In this document: one piece after another, positions 1-12,985 of the stretch
Numbering within the stretch: position 1 is the stretch's first letter
Layout of the letters: every line of letters begins with the position of its first letter
Assembly: GCA_036244855.1 (NCBI GenBank)
Contig: BQKZ01000001.1
Location: 346,087 to 410,086 of the forward strand
Length of the DNA: 64,000 nt
Source of the DNA: Temnopleurus reevesii
Taxonomy: Eukaryota > Echinodermata > Echinoidea > Temnopleuroida > Temnopleuridae
Direction of reading: 5' to 3'
Notes under the pieces: generated by a model
Told to the model about the DNA's origin: nothing
Databases searched by the model: none
What the model saw: the letters and a program-made list of their open reading frames with translations, nothing else
Made by a program: the position numbers and the translations under genes

Positions 1-24
1 GGGGGGGGGGGGGGGGGGGGGGGG
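1..24. repeat. Poly-G tract at the window edge
   Basis: The window opens with 24 G residues, the longest of about ten such tracts in it. It may continue upstream or reflect a sequence or assembly boundary. Confidence 0.9.
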
Positions 25-1561
25 CTCCTGACCACACTCCCCCAAAATAATGCTGTGGTCTAGAAAGAAGCATCACAGGGGGAAAATAATCTGTCTGACC
101 AAAAACAAGTTGTTTGTAGGAAAAGCTTTAAATTTATTGGTGATATAGAAAAGTCATGCAAAGTTAAGAAATGTATATTTTTTCAAGGGCGTTGAATAGG
201 GTCAAATTATAGGTCATATGCGGTCGAATTGCATGACGTGTTTTCAATATACTGAAGTCAGACTCGATAGACTCGGCATCATTACTGCCACCATTTTATT
301 AACCAGATGTCACGTGATTCGGGCGTTTGCATTTCTTTTTCTGTATCATTTATTTTATGGCTGCTGCTGCTTCATGAGACGGGCTATACGCCGTATATCT
401 GGAAGCAAAGACCATTTCACAGCCGCAGACATGTTGATCGGGAGCCAAACACTTTCATCATCACCGTCTGATCAGGAGATACACATCGTCTGAGTAAAAT
501 ATCGTCCATAACACACGAGCTCGGTAAACTCAAAAGATCACGTGCATAAACACTGTCACCATCACATGCCAGACCCATGATTTCTTTCTTTTCCGCCGGA
601 GCGTGAAAAATATCAGAGGAAAATGTTCAGATTGTCAGAAAAGGCAATATAATAAAAACATTTTGCAATAAGTATTTATGAACTCGAGCATTAGATTTTG
701 TGGGGATCGCATTGACATTATACGTAATTAAAATTGAATACCGGAATCCTAAGATATCTGTAATAGTATGAAATCAACCAGGTAAATCTATTCAAGTTGA
801 TTAAAAGTAATGATCAGGATGCAGAAATCAATGTGAAAAGAGCTGATGTATTCACAAAATGCTTTACATACATAAAGATAAATGTGCATGAAATGTGCAT
901 GAAAGAAGGAATAGAGGGGTGAAAAGTAGAATGAAATTTAAGAAAAAGAATAAGCTTGTTGATGAAAAAAGTAACAGTGATTTCTGTGGTTTGTATGTAG
1001 ATCTGTTGTAATTTACTAGTCATAAGCACAAACTATCTGAAGAAATTAAAACGATTATTTTAAAGCATTCATCCTGTTTTGAGTTCCATACAAACCTATT
1101 ACCTGAGGCAAAGATAGATGTAGATGTAGAGAGCATGAATAATCATGTATAGTGATAATATTTTAAAAATGTAAAGTGATATCAAAGTTCGAGTGCAGGG
1201 GAGCTTGATTGATATCAATCGTATTCACAAAGCACTGGGTTCCTGGTAATTCCTGTTGTCTGTGATCTGGAGGGAAAACCCCGCCAATCCCTCCTCTTTT
1301 CATCTCCATGACTCTGTGGGGGATCTCGAGATATAATTTGTTATATCTGGGTATTAATTTTAATTATCTATTCAATATAATTGGCAGGGGTTATAATGAT
1401 GATAATGATAATAGTCGTAAGCGATGATTTAGGGATTAGTGTAAGTTTTACTAATGGCAAAATAATGTATTTTCTTCATTGCTATGCAGGAAAAATTTAA
1501 ACAGTATAATATACCGTACAGTATCTTTAAACTGGATGCTGTAATAATTAGTGTGATTGTT
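25..1561. other. Noncoding stretch, no gene recognised
   Basis: AT-rich DNA with only short, composition-driven open frames. CACGTG hexamers occur near 311 and 540 as isolated hits. Nothing else supportable. Confidence 0.6.
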
Positions 1562-1664
1562 ATCATCACCACCACCATGATAATCATCACTTCCAACATT
1601 TGACTATCATCATCATCACCACTACCGCCACCATCACCACTATTATTACCATCATCAACATCAA

Positions 1665-1704
<40 letters not shown>

Positions 1705-1783
1705 TATATCACCTACATCATCGTAATCATCATTATCATCATCATCGCCACCATCATCGTCATCGCCATTGTCATCACTCACT
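1562..1783. repeat. Compound (ATC)n trinucleotide repeat
   Basis: An imperfect ATC/ACC-rich block with a nearly pure core at about 1665-1704. It generates spurious frames on both strands: polyisoleucine on plus and polyaspartate on minus. Confidence 0.95.
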
Positions 1784-4628
1784 TAATCAGTGTTAATCAT
1801 AATGGACTTAGCCTTGATGCAGCCGTTGATCGACACTGATGTCACTTTATACTACGATGAGGAGTAGCATGTTAAAACCAATCGGAATATGATAATCTTT
1901 CATCGAATATATGACTATGTTAGTGTAAATGTTCGCGTATAAATTTTTACCTCATGTTCTCTTTTTAATAGCTGGGCTTTATATATCCATGAAGCTTTTA
2001 TCATACAGGACCCCTCGTGAATCCCTCCTCTTGTTGTGAGAGCAAAAATTCAACATATATATTTGCATGTAATGACGTATGCGGAGGAGTAGTGCGTATG
2101 TCGCGGCATTGAATATAATCTTCCCCAAATCGTAAGAAAAATTTATTTACTTCTTAAAAGTTTCCAACGTCAACAATGATAAACAAGAAAAATGATGTGC
2201 TGCTCTCAAGCTTGTTGCAATTCTTATGCACATTAAAATGAATATAACTTTCTAGAGCCTGTTCTTTGTTTCTATTATGGGCCGGTCAAATTATTTGACG
2301 CAGAATGCCCAAATGTATGTGTACCAGTTCGGCATGGTGTCATGATAGGAAGGACCTTTCACATTGTTGTTATGTTCTTTTGGTTTTATGTTCCTGTAAC
2401 CCCACATTCCCATGCAACTCATGTTATACCTGAATGCGATCAAAGTAACCCGAAAGAACGACGTATTAAAAGATGACTGACCATTCAGACGTATTTTGAC
2501 CGAGTTTTTCGTTTTACAGAAATATTATGCGGCATTACATATGCATTTGACTGTTCATTTATCCTGCATACGATAGCACCATGTTCAGATACGACTGAGC
2601 AGATAACCCAAAACTCGATAAAGAAATGAAAAACAAAACAAAAAAAAAACATCATTATACTGTTTATCAATCAAACAAACCGTGCTAAAACACTAACACC
2701 GTTATATGAAAACACTGGATTCCGGGCACATACATAATTCACTCTCAACTTGGCCAGTCGAAAAACACATCTGAACGATCAATCAGTAATTACGCGTCGA
2801 TTCTTTTTTTTTTTTTTTTCTATTTTTTTTTTTTTAAGTTTTGGTATGAATCGCGTCTGAAGAGGGGTATATCATGTTGTGAGAATCATTACATTGAGAT
2901 CGAGTCTGTAAATGATGTGGTTTACCAGGAATGTTTTGAAATAACATTTTCCCTTGCTTTCTTTGAGGTTTTCATACAAGAAATCTGTATCATTACAGCG
3001 TTTGTTTGTGGTTAGTTGTTATTTGCATTTTAAAGTACATGATCCCTCTACATGTAGAGATTATTTGATATAAATCAGAGCGATAGGAAACATAGAATTA
3101 AGATGCGAGGTAAGAGAGAGGTAGAGAGACATGGGGATACAGAGACAGGGAGAAACATGAATGATTGAAAGTGAGAAATGAGGATTGAAAACGAAGGATT
3201 GATGTACGACTGAAACTAGAAAGGTGCAGTTTGTTCCAATTATTATTGTTTTCACACATTTGTCATGGTATCAAACTCTGTGCATGACAGGTATAGCTTT
3301 GGAGGCCAGTTTGAAGGACAACAACTATCATCAGCGACACCGATTAGTGATAATTATTATCAGACAGCACGTTAATTCATTGCCAGTACAATGAGAAATG
3401 AGATGCGACAAGATGAAAACAAAACGAATGGTGTAACCAGGTACCAACGCAGTCTGATGAGCCAACGCACTTTCTATAGTCTCAATACAAGGCACTTGTG
3501 ATTTTTAAAATGATTGTTCTGCTGATTTGGCAAAAGCGAAATATTATGTTGGGTCATTTCAGATAGGAAACATTCTCTGTTCGACCACTAATAAACACAT
3601 ACCTGTAAAACATTTTATTTAAATAGGATCCTAAGAATTATCTCATGTTTGATTAAACGGAAAATAGTGTGTCCATCTATATTGTTCTTATAAACCAAGT
3701 TCTAATATATTCCTGGACAAAATGATAATGCAGGTACATAAAATCACAAAACCTTGTTGAAAAAAAGTTGTTTTGATCATAATTCAGTTGGTTTATTATT
3801 CCTTCAAGTCACAAATTTACTACGTTTACTCTGAACATTTGAAAAAACATTAAAAATAGAACTATGCAAACTGATTCATCAGAAAATGGCAATTAACAGA
3901 CATTTCTATACTGCTAAAGATTTTTTTTTTAAACTGACAACAACGATAAACATAATAAATGTTTACTGCGCCACAATATACAATATTGAATGTTGAGAAT
4001 TGTTGACGTCAGAGATATAAAGTGGAGGCTGGAAAAATAGACAGAGACTAACCATGACATTGTCTTGTCCTTCTTAATTACCCCGTATTACATTGTCTGG
4101 TAGTGACCGTTATAAACATGGCTGCAAGCCCGGGCTCAGGCGGGCTGCATTGTTTACATTCTCACGGCTCGGCTGATTCTAATTTCAAATACAAGTTCGT
4201 CATGTGACAGCTTTACAACTTTGTATCTCGTGATTCAAAATGTGCTTTTAGAGTATTTAGAACTTGAGAGACAACAAGTTGAAAAAAAGGCTCTTACCCT
4301 CCTCCCATCTTATGGACTGATTGACTTACGTTTTTCTTAACTTGTGTTGCCCTTGTTTTTACTTTGCATTTGCAGGTCCAGGGGAAGACTTACCGACCAC
4401 CCTCCCCATATTCTCAGTGATCTCTACAGATCAGTGATATAGGTCAGTGTTTAGCCCCACTTTTTATTGCCCCCCCTTCCCCCTTCCCTCTCCGCCCCCT
4501 TCACACACGCTGATATCTCGACAGACCGCCTTTAATGCAATAAAACTATAATCCACAAATATATGGAAATATCGACCTGACAATTCATTATACACATTAA
4601 AAGAAAATCAAACAGATAAACCAGCAGC
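1784..4628. other. Noncoding stretch
   Basis: AT-rich with a double poly-T run at 2803-2835. A GC-richer patch sits at about 4120-4170, and one TGACGTCA palindrome at 4004-4011. No coding exon recognised. Confidence 0.55.
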
Positions 4629-4888
4629 CATATCTGCCCTACTCTGACAAAAGGAAGCAACTCTGAATTTTATCAAAATTGACATTTTCCTTGATTTGAA
4701 TTATTTAAGGTATCCTCTATAATATAGTGAAAGAATTTAGGTAAAATAATCCCTAGTTACCAAGATATAGACATATCAAAAGGAAGCAACTCCACATATT
4801 TCATTGGAAATGGAAAACACATTTTCTTGATTTACTACAAAACACGTTTCCCAGAGTTGCTTCCTTTTGTCAGAGTAGGGCAGATATG
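4629..4888. mobile_element. Foldback/MITE-like element with 37-bp perfect terminal inverted repeats
   Basis: The arm at 4629-4665 is the exact reverse complement of 4852-4888. Inside, the 15-mer AAAAGGAAGCAACTC occurs at 4649-4663 and again directly at 4778-4792, and in inverted form within the right arm, so the element looks built from one repeated unit. There is no coding capacity. I could not identify a target-site duplication or the family. Perfect arms suggest recent activity or an inverted duplication. Confidence 0.7.
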
Positions 4889-7769
4889 TCATCAATGTTT
4901 TTATGTCTCAAAGCACAGTTCTGTTCGGCGAAAACGAGGTTATGGGACCGAGACTATCAAGCTAAGTAGGCGTGAATACCAAAACATTGAAGAGTTCTTG
5001 GGAACCATTCTCGGTCAAGAAATGAGGTTTACACACCTCTAATATGAGGTAGACATAGCGTCATGGGAATAAGACAGAATCAATAGACATCACAAGTTCA
5101 AGTGTGTTATTGATTCAAACACGACATGCAGAAGTATTTAAGAATCCAAGAAATAGGACGCCCATTTCTCAGTGAATTGGCGTTTTTACTACATTTTCAG
5201 TTTGACTCATTTTTAATGTCTTGTCTGCATGTGGGCCAAAAATAGTCATGACTGGGTTTGAAATGTTGTGGAATTTAAATTAGCATTGCCATTAGTATCA
5301 TCGTCAGTCATGTTAAGCTGTTTTTATTTGGTTTAGCATAAAAATATCAGATTGTCGGCAACATTTGCCTCTTTTACGGCTACGCCTCCTAGCTAGAGAT
5401 GGCTTTGCTTAATTGATTGTACTTAAAAATAGTACATTTTGAAAAAAAAATGAATTGAACACAAATTCATTGCTTCTTTGTTTGCATTGCGATTGAGATC
5501 GAACCAGCTTACGTCATTGTGATGGTCAAACAATGATGTCACTAATCTTCCGTCATTTTTCATTCTTTTAAGATAGATATCTATAATATGAATTACCCTG
5601 CCTTAATATACATTCATGGGTTCACAACTGAACTCCTATCTGTTTATTCTTGAGTCGGACGTTACACAGAGAACAATGGATCACTGCCGGAAAATGACTT
5701 GGAAAATATGATATATTTTTGTCAATACAGGTAGTGATTTTCCGCACCTTTTGAATAGTGTCAGTGAGTGACTGGTATACGATCATTGTTTGAATACAAA
5801 AACAAAATCACATTGAAGCTGAATACACCCATCGAGGAGAAAAGATGGTGCGATGTATTTCTACGAAGTGGGAGTTGTCTGCTTATAGTGCATGGGAAGT
5901 GGTGAAAGTTCACTAAAAACTGGGCTCTGGTATCTTGGTATATTTTTTTTCTCAAGAAAAATGATAAAAACATCATGACATTCATCAAAATATACATGAC
6001 CCTCAGCGATTTTCATTATCAGTATTTCTTAATATATCATGTTAATTTAGGCCAACATGATGTTGCGAAACAAAGCAACGTCATAATGTCATAATACCAC
6101 ATGAAACGCCTATGTTTAAATTGAAAACAATAACCATGATAAACTTCTGATAGAACAAATAATAACAATTAGCGTTCATGATTTTAGAGAGAAAAACGAT
6201 CCTAATCAGTAAGATTCTCTGGACTCTGGAATTTCATTTCGTTGAAATGTCGCAATCGTTACGAAAAGTTCAAAGCTGGTTTTATGAAAATGACTTTGAT
6301 CCTGTTGGGAATATTCGATTGTTTAACCATGGATCCTATACTACGACTTAGTTAGGATCCATGGTTTTAACGTATAACCTTAAACTACTGCATTCCCTTT
6401 ATGTAACGTATCGTTTTCACTATTTTAAATATTTTGAGAGAGGTGTAAAGTGCTTGACTTAAATTCATGTTCTTGAGGGTTATTCTGTCTACCTGTGCAC
6501 CTATATGTCTGGATAAATCTCCTATGTATACAGATGTACTCAGGAACGAGAGTTCGAACATTTCTCGGAGGTCGGCCAAACAAAATATTGGCGGCTTTCA
6601 AGAAATACCAACGCAGAGAGTTGTTGTACTTCGACATCTCTCGTCGAAACTTTCCCACCCTGCGAGAAGCATTTTTCTCTTCCAAAACCTGACTTTCTAT
6701 CTGATATTTCTCACAAAATAAAAGTCAGGAGAGCCAGTGGAATTTTCCCTCTCCTCTCTCTCCCCTCTATATTTTGTTTAGGAATCACAAGAAGTATTGT
6801 ATGGAAATTTTTTTAAATCAGGGTGGTTAGGAATGACCCCATAAACTTGAATATTGCAGACGGGATTGGGTTTGTAGAGAATAAGAAGAAATATCAAGAT
6901 GGTGAACCAGACCGAGTTTGAGAAAGAATGTAAACATTCAGTGCGAGTTGTGTTTACATCTTATGACCCACTTCTTCCAATGACACGCAGCTTGCGATCA
7001 AGGGAATGACTCGGTGAACGACGAGCTCCTTACAAGATATTTGATAAGATTGACTTTGATTAGAAGAAATTTCAGGCTTCTAGCAGAGATTACATCATTC
7101 ATACAATGATATTTTTGCTGAATAATGCCTGTTTATAGAACGTTATAGGTTAACGTATGTACCAAGGGTAACCTATATCAAAGAAGTACAAAGAGCAATT
7201 AAAACTTATATCAAACAAAAAAGAATATAGTTATGGTATTTGGTCGATCAGAATGCCATTGACACGTTGAAGCAATGATATCATGTTCCATTTAGGAAAT
7301 GATATTATATTCCTAGAAATCATGAACAATTCTTTACTTCTTATGAACCAATTGAGGTTGTCAAAATCTGTCCGGTAGCGAATAATATTACCTAGTTTGG
7401 TGATGGTGTTCGACCGTTATTATCATTTTCGGAAACGTGTCGAATCCGCCTCGAAACCCGGAATATTTTTCATTTTTTCTTGAACTTGACATGTACATCC
7501 CTATACTTTGGACCCTATTGTTTGTAAATGCTGTACATTTAACCCCAAAATACTGCACCCTTTACTCTAGCCAGAAAAGGGATGAATTTTTAATGGATTT
7601 CAGTTTACAAAAGGGAATAGGAGATTCGGGGAGATGGTAAATGTCCCAGATCCGTCGTAAATAATGATGATCAGATAACATCAAGGTCACATATTTTCGT
7701 GGTAAACGGACAGCACACGGATTTTTCATATTCTAAAATATTGTCTCTAATCTTGTTAAATGGAAGGGG
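4889..7769. other. Noncoding stretch
   Basis: Contains the hairpin at 6325-6366. Overlapping short frames on both strands at about 6385-6720 show no domain or splice structure. No gene recognised. Confidence 0.55.
6325..6366. repeat. 14-bp perfect inverted repeat (hairpin)
   Basis: AACCATGGATCCTA at 6325-6338 pairs with TAGGATCCATGGTT at 6353-6366 across a 14-base loop. The first arm resembles AACCATGGATC near 16480, so it may be a fragment of a dispersed repeat. Confidence 0.6.
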
Positions 7770-8095
7770 GAGTGGGGTAGGTCGTCCACATTCACATTTT
7801 CTATCATAGCGCCATTTCCATGACTGATAGAGAGGTGAGGAACATTAGGTATTGCCAACAATCTTTCTTCTCTGACATAGCACCACTACCTTAGCACCAC
7901 TACCATGACTGCTGGAGGGTTTAAAGGACAGAAAACCCACAAAACGACTTTTTTTCCACAATACAACTGTTGTGACTGTTGGCCCAGGAGAGGGGTGCAC
8001 ATGCTGTCCATGATAACCTTTCTCCTCTGTCATAGCACCACTGTCATGAGAGATAAAGGGTATAGGGTACCTACGATGTCCACAATTCAAAGCAC
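7770..8095. repeat. Degenerate minisatellite-like repeat
   Basis: The motif CATAGCRCCA recurs at 7805-7814, 7876-7885 and 8031-8040, with a TTAGCACCACTACC copy at 7891-7904. Each is preceded by a similar T/C-rich stretch, and CATGA follows the 7805, 7891 and 8031 copies. Copies are diverged and spacing is uneven (about 70 and 155 bp). The frames here on both strands are by-products of the repeat. Confidence 0.5.
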
Positions 8096-11000
8096 AACTG
8101 AACAGGGCTTGCAGACGACCTTTGGCTCAGTAAACTCTCGTACAAAGTCAGCCCGTGTTCTCCCCGCCCCTGTAAATTGCATTCTTTGCATTCCATAACT
8201 CTCGATATAGTCTGAACTTGGAACTCGTCGGTTTGTGCTAAGTAATACCTCGTACATTTGAACGTCTATGGTATTACATCATAGTTGCAATTTCAGTTCT
8301 TTTTTTCTCTGCAATTATTTATGATATATTCATAATCAACTAGTTCGTGCTAATAATTTCCCCGACCTTAAAAAGCCTAGATTGTGTGATCATAACCAGC
8401 CATCGATCTGTCCTATATCGTAATTTTGATCTAGTGTGAGAACTCGTTTCCAACGAATACTCGTTTGAAATTAAATCTATAACATAAAGGTAAAATAGGC
8501 CTTCTGTAAAGCATCAATTACGCTGGATAGCAATCTCATTATGTGTCAAAAGAATTTGCCTGCCACTTTCACTTTGGTGGTATACCAGTAAGCAAGCTTT
8601 TCATTTGACCATTCATTCCATACCTTGTGACCACAGGGACATTGACATATAAGATCACAATCATAGGCCGTGTGAAGAAAACAAGAATGGGTTCAGGGAC
8701 ATTATCTATTCAGTTAGTTCATGGACTTTAAAAGTTTGACCCATATTAACTTAATTCACAAAATCCCCTTTTGTTCACCACACAGAGTTTTAGGTCATTA
8801 AAAGCAGAGTTATTAGTGCATTCCCTGACCCAAGCACTAATCAAGGTCCATTTCTTTTTATTATCTTAGTATATGAAAACAAAATGTATCCTTTGAAATA
8901 GCTAATTGAAATCAAGCTCTGGTCAAAACAATCCAGTGAGCCATCATTTGAAAGAAAATCCTTCAATGAATTCACAATAAAGAACTATGAATGAAATAGT
9001 TTGTTCTGTACTATTATCCATTAATATACGTTGGAGGCTAAAAAAGTGAAATTATATTCCATATTGCTCCAGAAATGGCAGAAGTCTGCAGATATCTCTG
9101 TTTTTTTTTTATTCTCAACTTACACCAGATTTCAGGCGATAAGAATGATTTCAACATTTATTGGTCGCAGATGTAGCAGTAAAACATAATTGGAAGGACG
9201 AGAGATTGAAATATTTTGTCATAAAAATGTTTATCAATAGAATCATTTGCAACGTCTACTCCTGAGATCAAGAGCAACAATATACTTTTCATGAAGTGAC
9301 TCTCACACTGGTTTTCAACAAAAAAACAAAAAGAAGAACAATATACACTGCAATTATACACTAGTGATACAACGATGATTTTCCGAGTTCCTGCGTGGAC
9401 ATTTTCTTGTCTGATCTGCAGGTCATCTAATTGAGCTGGTCAGTATTGACCTTGCGAGAGTTCATCTGACTCGCTCTGATTTACTTTCAGCTCACATCCC
9501 CGGTTAGCACCGTGTGAAACCATGGTAAAAACATACAACACAACACACAGTGAGAGACGTGATGAATCGCGGGTCACTTTCATCACAAGGACTTGTTGGT
9601 ATGCAGAGTGGAAAAGGAACTAAACTGACCACTGACCTGGTAAAGGGTCATTCAAAGGCCTGGCCGAGTTTCACCCTATGAGGACAGGCCCTTGGGGAGT
9701 TGGACTGGTCCTCGGTATACCGTAATCCTATTGCCAATAAAAATTTGGGCGTGCCACTTACTGTTGTGTGCTCCATGTTTTCTCGTATATTTATTTTGCT
9801 CTTGTCAAAGGGTTTTAGGCTCATTCTAAAATTACTAAAGTGGGCTCCAATGGCACGGGTATTTCTTCTGCTAAAATTATTGTGGAATGTTGCTACAATG
9901 ACAAATCACTAATCATGCACGACAAATTACCTTGTAATTTAACTTAAAAATCGAATTTTAACGAAACATTTAAAGTTGATGCTTTTAGAGTGGAATGCTG
10001 GGTTGTGCAAAAAAAAAATAAAAGTATGCCAGCATGCATAGTTCCAACAGGTCACGCCCTTATTAGGTTGACCCCATCTACCTACCCTTCTGCACCCCTC
10101 TCTGGGATTACAGGGGTTACTCACCGGTCAATCTTGGCCATAGGCTTCTCGCCATGAAAGGAATGACCATGGCCTCAATTCAAACAATTCTCTTTTGTAA
10201 ACGTTTAAAGGTATTGGTTTTTCAAAATTAGCCTTTGCATCAATATAGGTCACGACCGCAGAATTTTTCCCGCGCTTTTTTGTTGCCCCCTTTCTCCTTC
10301 CCTGTTGATTCAACAATGCTGTAGGGCCAGGAGCGACCTACATTCCTCTGTTACCTGATGAGATGTGGCGGGTGAGATGGGGTGATATCAAACACCTCTC
10401 TCAGAGGTCAACGGTGAAACAGAGGACACTCCTGGTAATATTCCATTCGTATCATGGCTTCAGATCACGACATCACACAATAGAATAGGAAAATATGGAC
10501 CAGTTCCAATTTGTGATTCGACCTCAAAGAATCCGTTTGGCGATTTTAGTCATGCAATAGCGTAAAATGCTATTCTTTTCTAATATAATTGGGTAACATT
10601 TTGTCCACTGCCAACTTCTGAGTATTTTTTTCACAGTTCCGGGCAACTTCTAACATACAGTTTGGTGTGTATATTGCCTGGTTGGTGAAAGATAATGTAT
10701 AATTTAATTATGATTAACTTCCCAACTAATTTATAGTTCTGAGTATTCTTTCTGCATTACAAAAGAAAGCATAAACCTTGGTTTGGGTATATCAGGAATC
10801 CTAATACGCTGTTTGCGTATTTTCGCGGGAAAGTATGATTTGTAAAAGGGATGCTGGTATGAGTTCATTTCGAGAATAATGTTTACTGGACCAGAGTATG
10901 TTGCTATGGTAACGAGCTAGATATGTCTTCAGGGGGTACTTTCGGTACATACCATACCTGGGTGTCTCATCTTACGACTAATCTTCGCACGTAAATGCGA

Positions 11001-12529
11001 GGGAGACATCGCTGAGTGAATGTCGTCTAATTCGGAATATCTATTTCATACATGATATCCTATATTAAAACTCATTAATTGTACGAGATTATGCACATGC
11101 AATTTATATGATTATTGCATGTGGTTGCATCTTCAATACTGTTGAATTCATCGGAATTTCATTATGAGATTATATGAACTTAAAACTAATGTGTCAGCAA
11201 TGTCATAATAAAAACAAAATAATTGATTTAGAAAATCCATGATAATCACGTTTCTATAATAGGCCTATATGTATCTCAGGGAATTGGAGACCTGATGCTA
11301 AAATTCACAAAGCATTATGAAATTTATAAACCCATTTTCTGCAGCTGTCATAACATAATTAACTATAATTTTCATTTACATTTTGTTTCCATGTATAAAC
11401 GGCCAATGGGGTAATTGTTCACTTGAAATATGGGCTCTCGCCTCAAATATGTCGTTCAATAATAAGGTTCATTACAGGGCTAAGAAACTTTGGTAAAAAT
11501 CAATATCCAGTGGAATAACTTTGTGGAGTCTTTTTTTTTTGGGGGGGGGGGACGGGGGTGAAACTCAGAACTTATTTGTCTCTTTGATTCAGAATGCTAC
11601 CGTTGCCACTTCAACATAGTCTTGCGATTATTCATTAGGTTTTTTTTACAGGATATTTCCCCAAGATCCTCCCAACATTTCCTGTAATCAGTAAATAAAT
11701 CGAGGTATTTCTCGTGATACCTCATCAAATACCCGGATTCAAGGAATATTAACCCAATAAAACATGGGCCACTCGGTAGCAACACGGATGCATTTCACAA
11801 GATGTGCGTCATACATATTCGCCGTGGTATAAACATCGCAATATCAGCGCATGCGCACTGGGTACCGTATGCTTGTTACGAGTAGGGGATTTTCCCTTCT
11901 ACGTCATCATTGTTTTGGTTCGGATTCAGAAGTAGGGGAAACATGAACGCACGGAATTTTTTACAAGGAGAAATTTCAAGGGATGTTTTTTGGAAATATG
12001 TTGGAAATTTCCAACGGGAATTTTGCTAGCTTTGCAACAGTTTAACAGCATTATTTATAGCAATATCGAGATTTATCATGGGTTTTCATTGTCAATTTCA
12101 TAATATCTCAAAATAGATTAACGATCCCATCGTTAAATTTCTTCAGAATCGCGTCGAATGCATTAAAGCACAGTACAGAGTACTCAAATTATCTATAAAA
12201 GGTTTGAAATAAGCCGTGAAAAAATATATAATCTGTAGAGAAAGATAGTAAGAGTTCGGCTACTTCAATTTAACAATGCACTCATTACATAAAATCCTGA
12301 AGTTCTTTCCATATCAATTGCAACACGCTTAAAGATAATTGGCCACAACAATGTAAATAATAATGCAAATCAGTCTGGCACTGGAACAGAATCTACACAT
12401 TGCTATACACGTCCAAAATACTTACATAATTAGATATCGAAATGAATGTGTTCAGAAATTGATCAGAACACGATAGCAAAGAAATTGAAGCTAAATGACA
12501 TTGTGATCGTTCTTTCGCAATGAACTATT
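8096..12529. other. Noncoding stretch with E2F-like and X-box-like motifs
   Basis: Holds an E2F-like TTTTTCCCGCGC (10264-10275), a palindromic TTTCGCGGGAAA (10821-10832), an X-box-like palindrome (10900-10913) and a T10G11 run (11531-11551). A possible tiny minus-strand first exon (10125-10170) is discussed in the findings. No supported gene. Confidence 0.45.
10900..10913. promoter_or_regulatory. X-box-like RFX motif
   Basis: GTTGCTATGGTAAC fits the RFX X-box consensus (RYYNYY, 1-3 bases, RRNRAC) at every position. RFX factors drive ciliary genes in animals; use at this site is inferred only from the match. Confidence 0.45.
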
Positions 12530-12585
12530 TAGGTCAGGTCCGTAAAAAAATTGTTTTCTAGAGGTAACTGGGTTGGAACTTCTCC

Positions 12586-12982
12586 AGGTCAAAGTAAACA
12601 TTGTTCCCATCCTGTTTGTGGTCAGAAAATGTAAACAATCACAAACCAAGGGAAGGAATTAATGCAAAACAAGGGTTCAGGCAACTGCTTTTATCGGCAT
12701 AATACCCTTATACATGAATATGAAGCATTTGACATGTATGGATGCCTGGGTAGATTATGTTTATAATCATCCAAAAGTCACATTGTACTGATAAAACAGA
12801 TACTTTAATGGGGAAATTTTGCTTATTCAGTATAGAGTCTTTTTCTTACTCATTTTCTTATCTTATTTCCTTACATTTCGAAAGTATTTCATGATTATGT
12901 TTACGTTTCCAAACGTACCCATTATTTCATCATGATCTCGACATACATTTTTCCTCATAACTTCCAAGTAAACATTGTTTAC
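12586..12982. promoter_or_regulatory. Candidate cis-regulatory cluster of forkhead-like and related motifs
   Basis: GTAAACA occurs at 12594-12600, 12631-12637 and 12968-12974, the last inside the near-palindrome GTAAACATTGTTTAC (12968-12982). A DR1-like AGGTCAAAGTAAA (12586-12598) overlaps the first, and a RUNX core TGTGGT lies at 12617-12622. Forkhead, nuclear receptor and RUNX inputs are plausible, but no activity can be shown. Confidence 0.3.
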
Positions 12983-12985
12983 TTA

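Noticed and set aside
1429..1839. Open frames rich in Asp (minus) and Ile (plus)
   Set aside because: Pure by-products of the ATC trinucleotide repeat; no flanking domain or splice structure.
1289..2034. Shared 13-mer AATCCCTCCTCTT at about 1.29 and 2.02 kb
   Set aside because: Flanks do not align, so a chance match is the simpler explanation.
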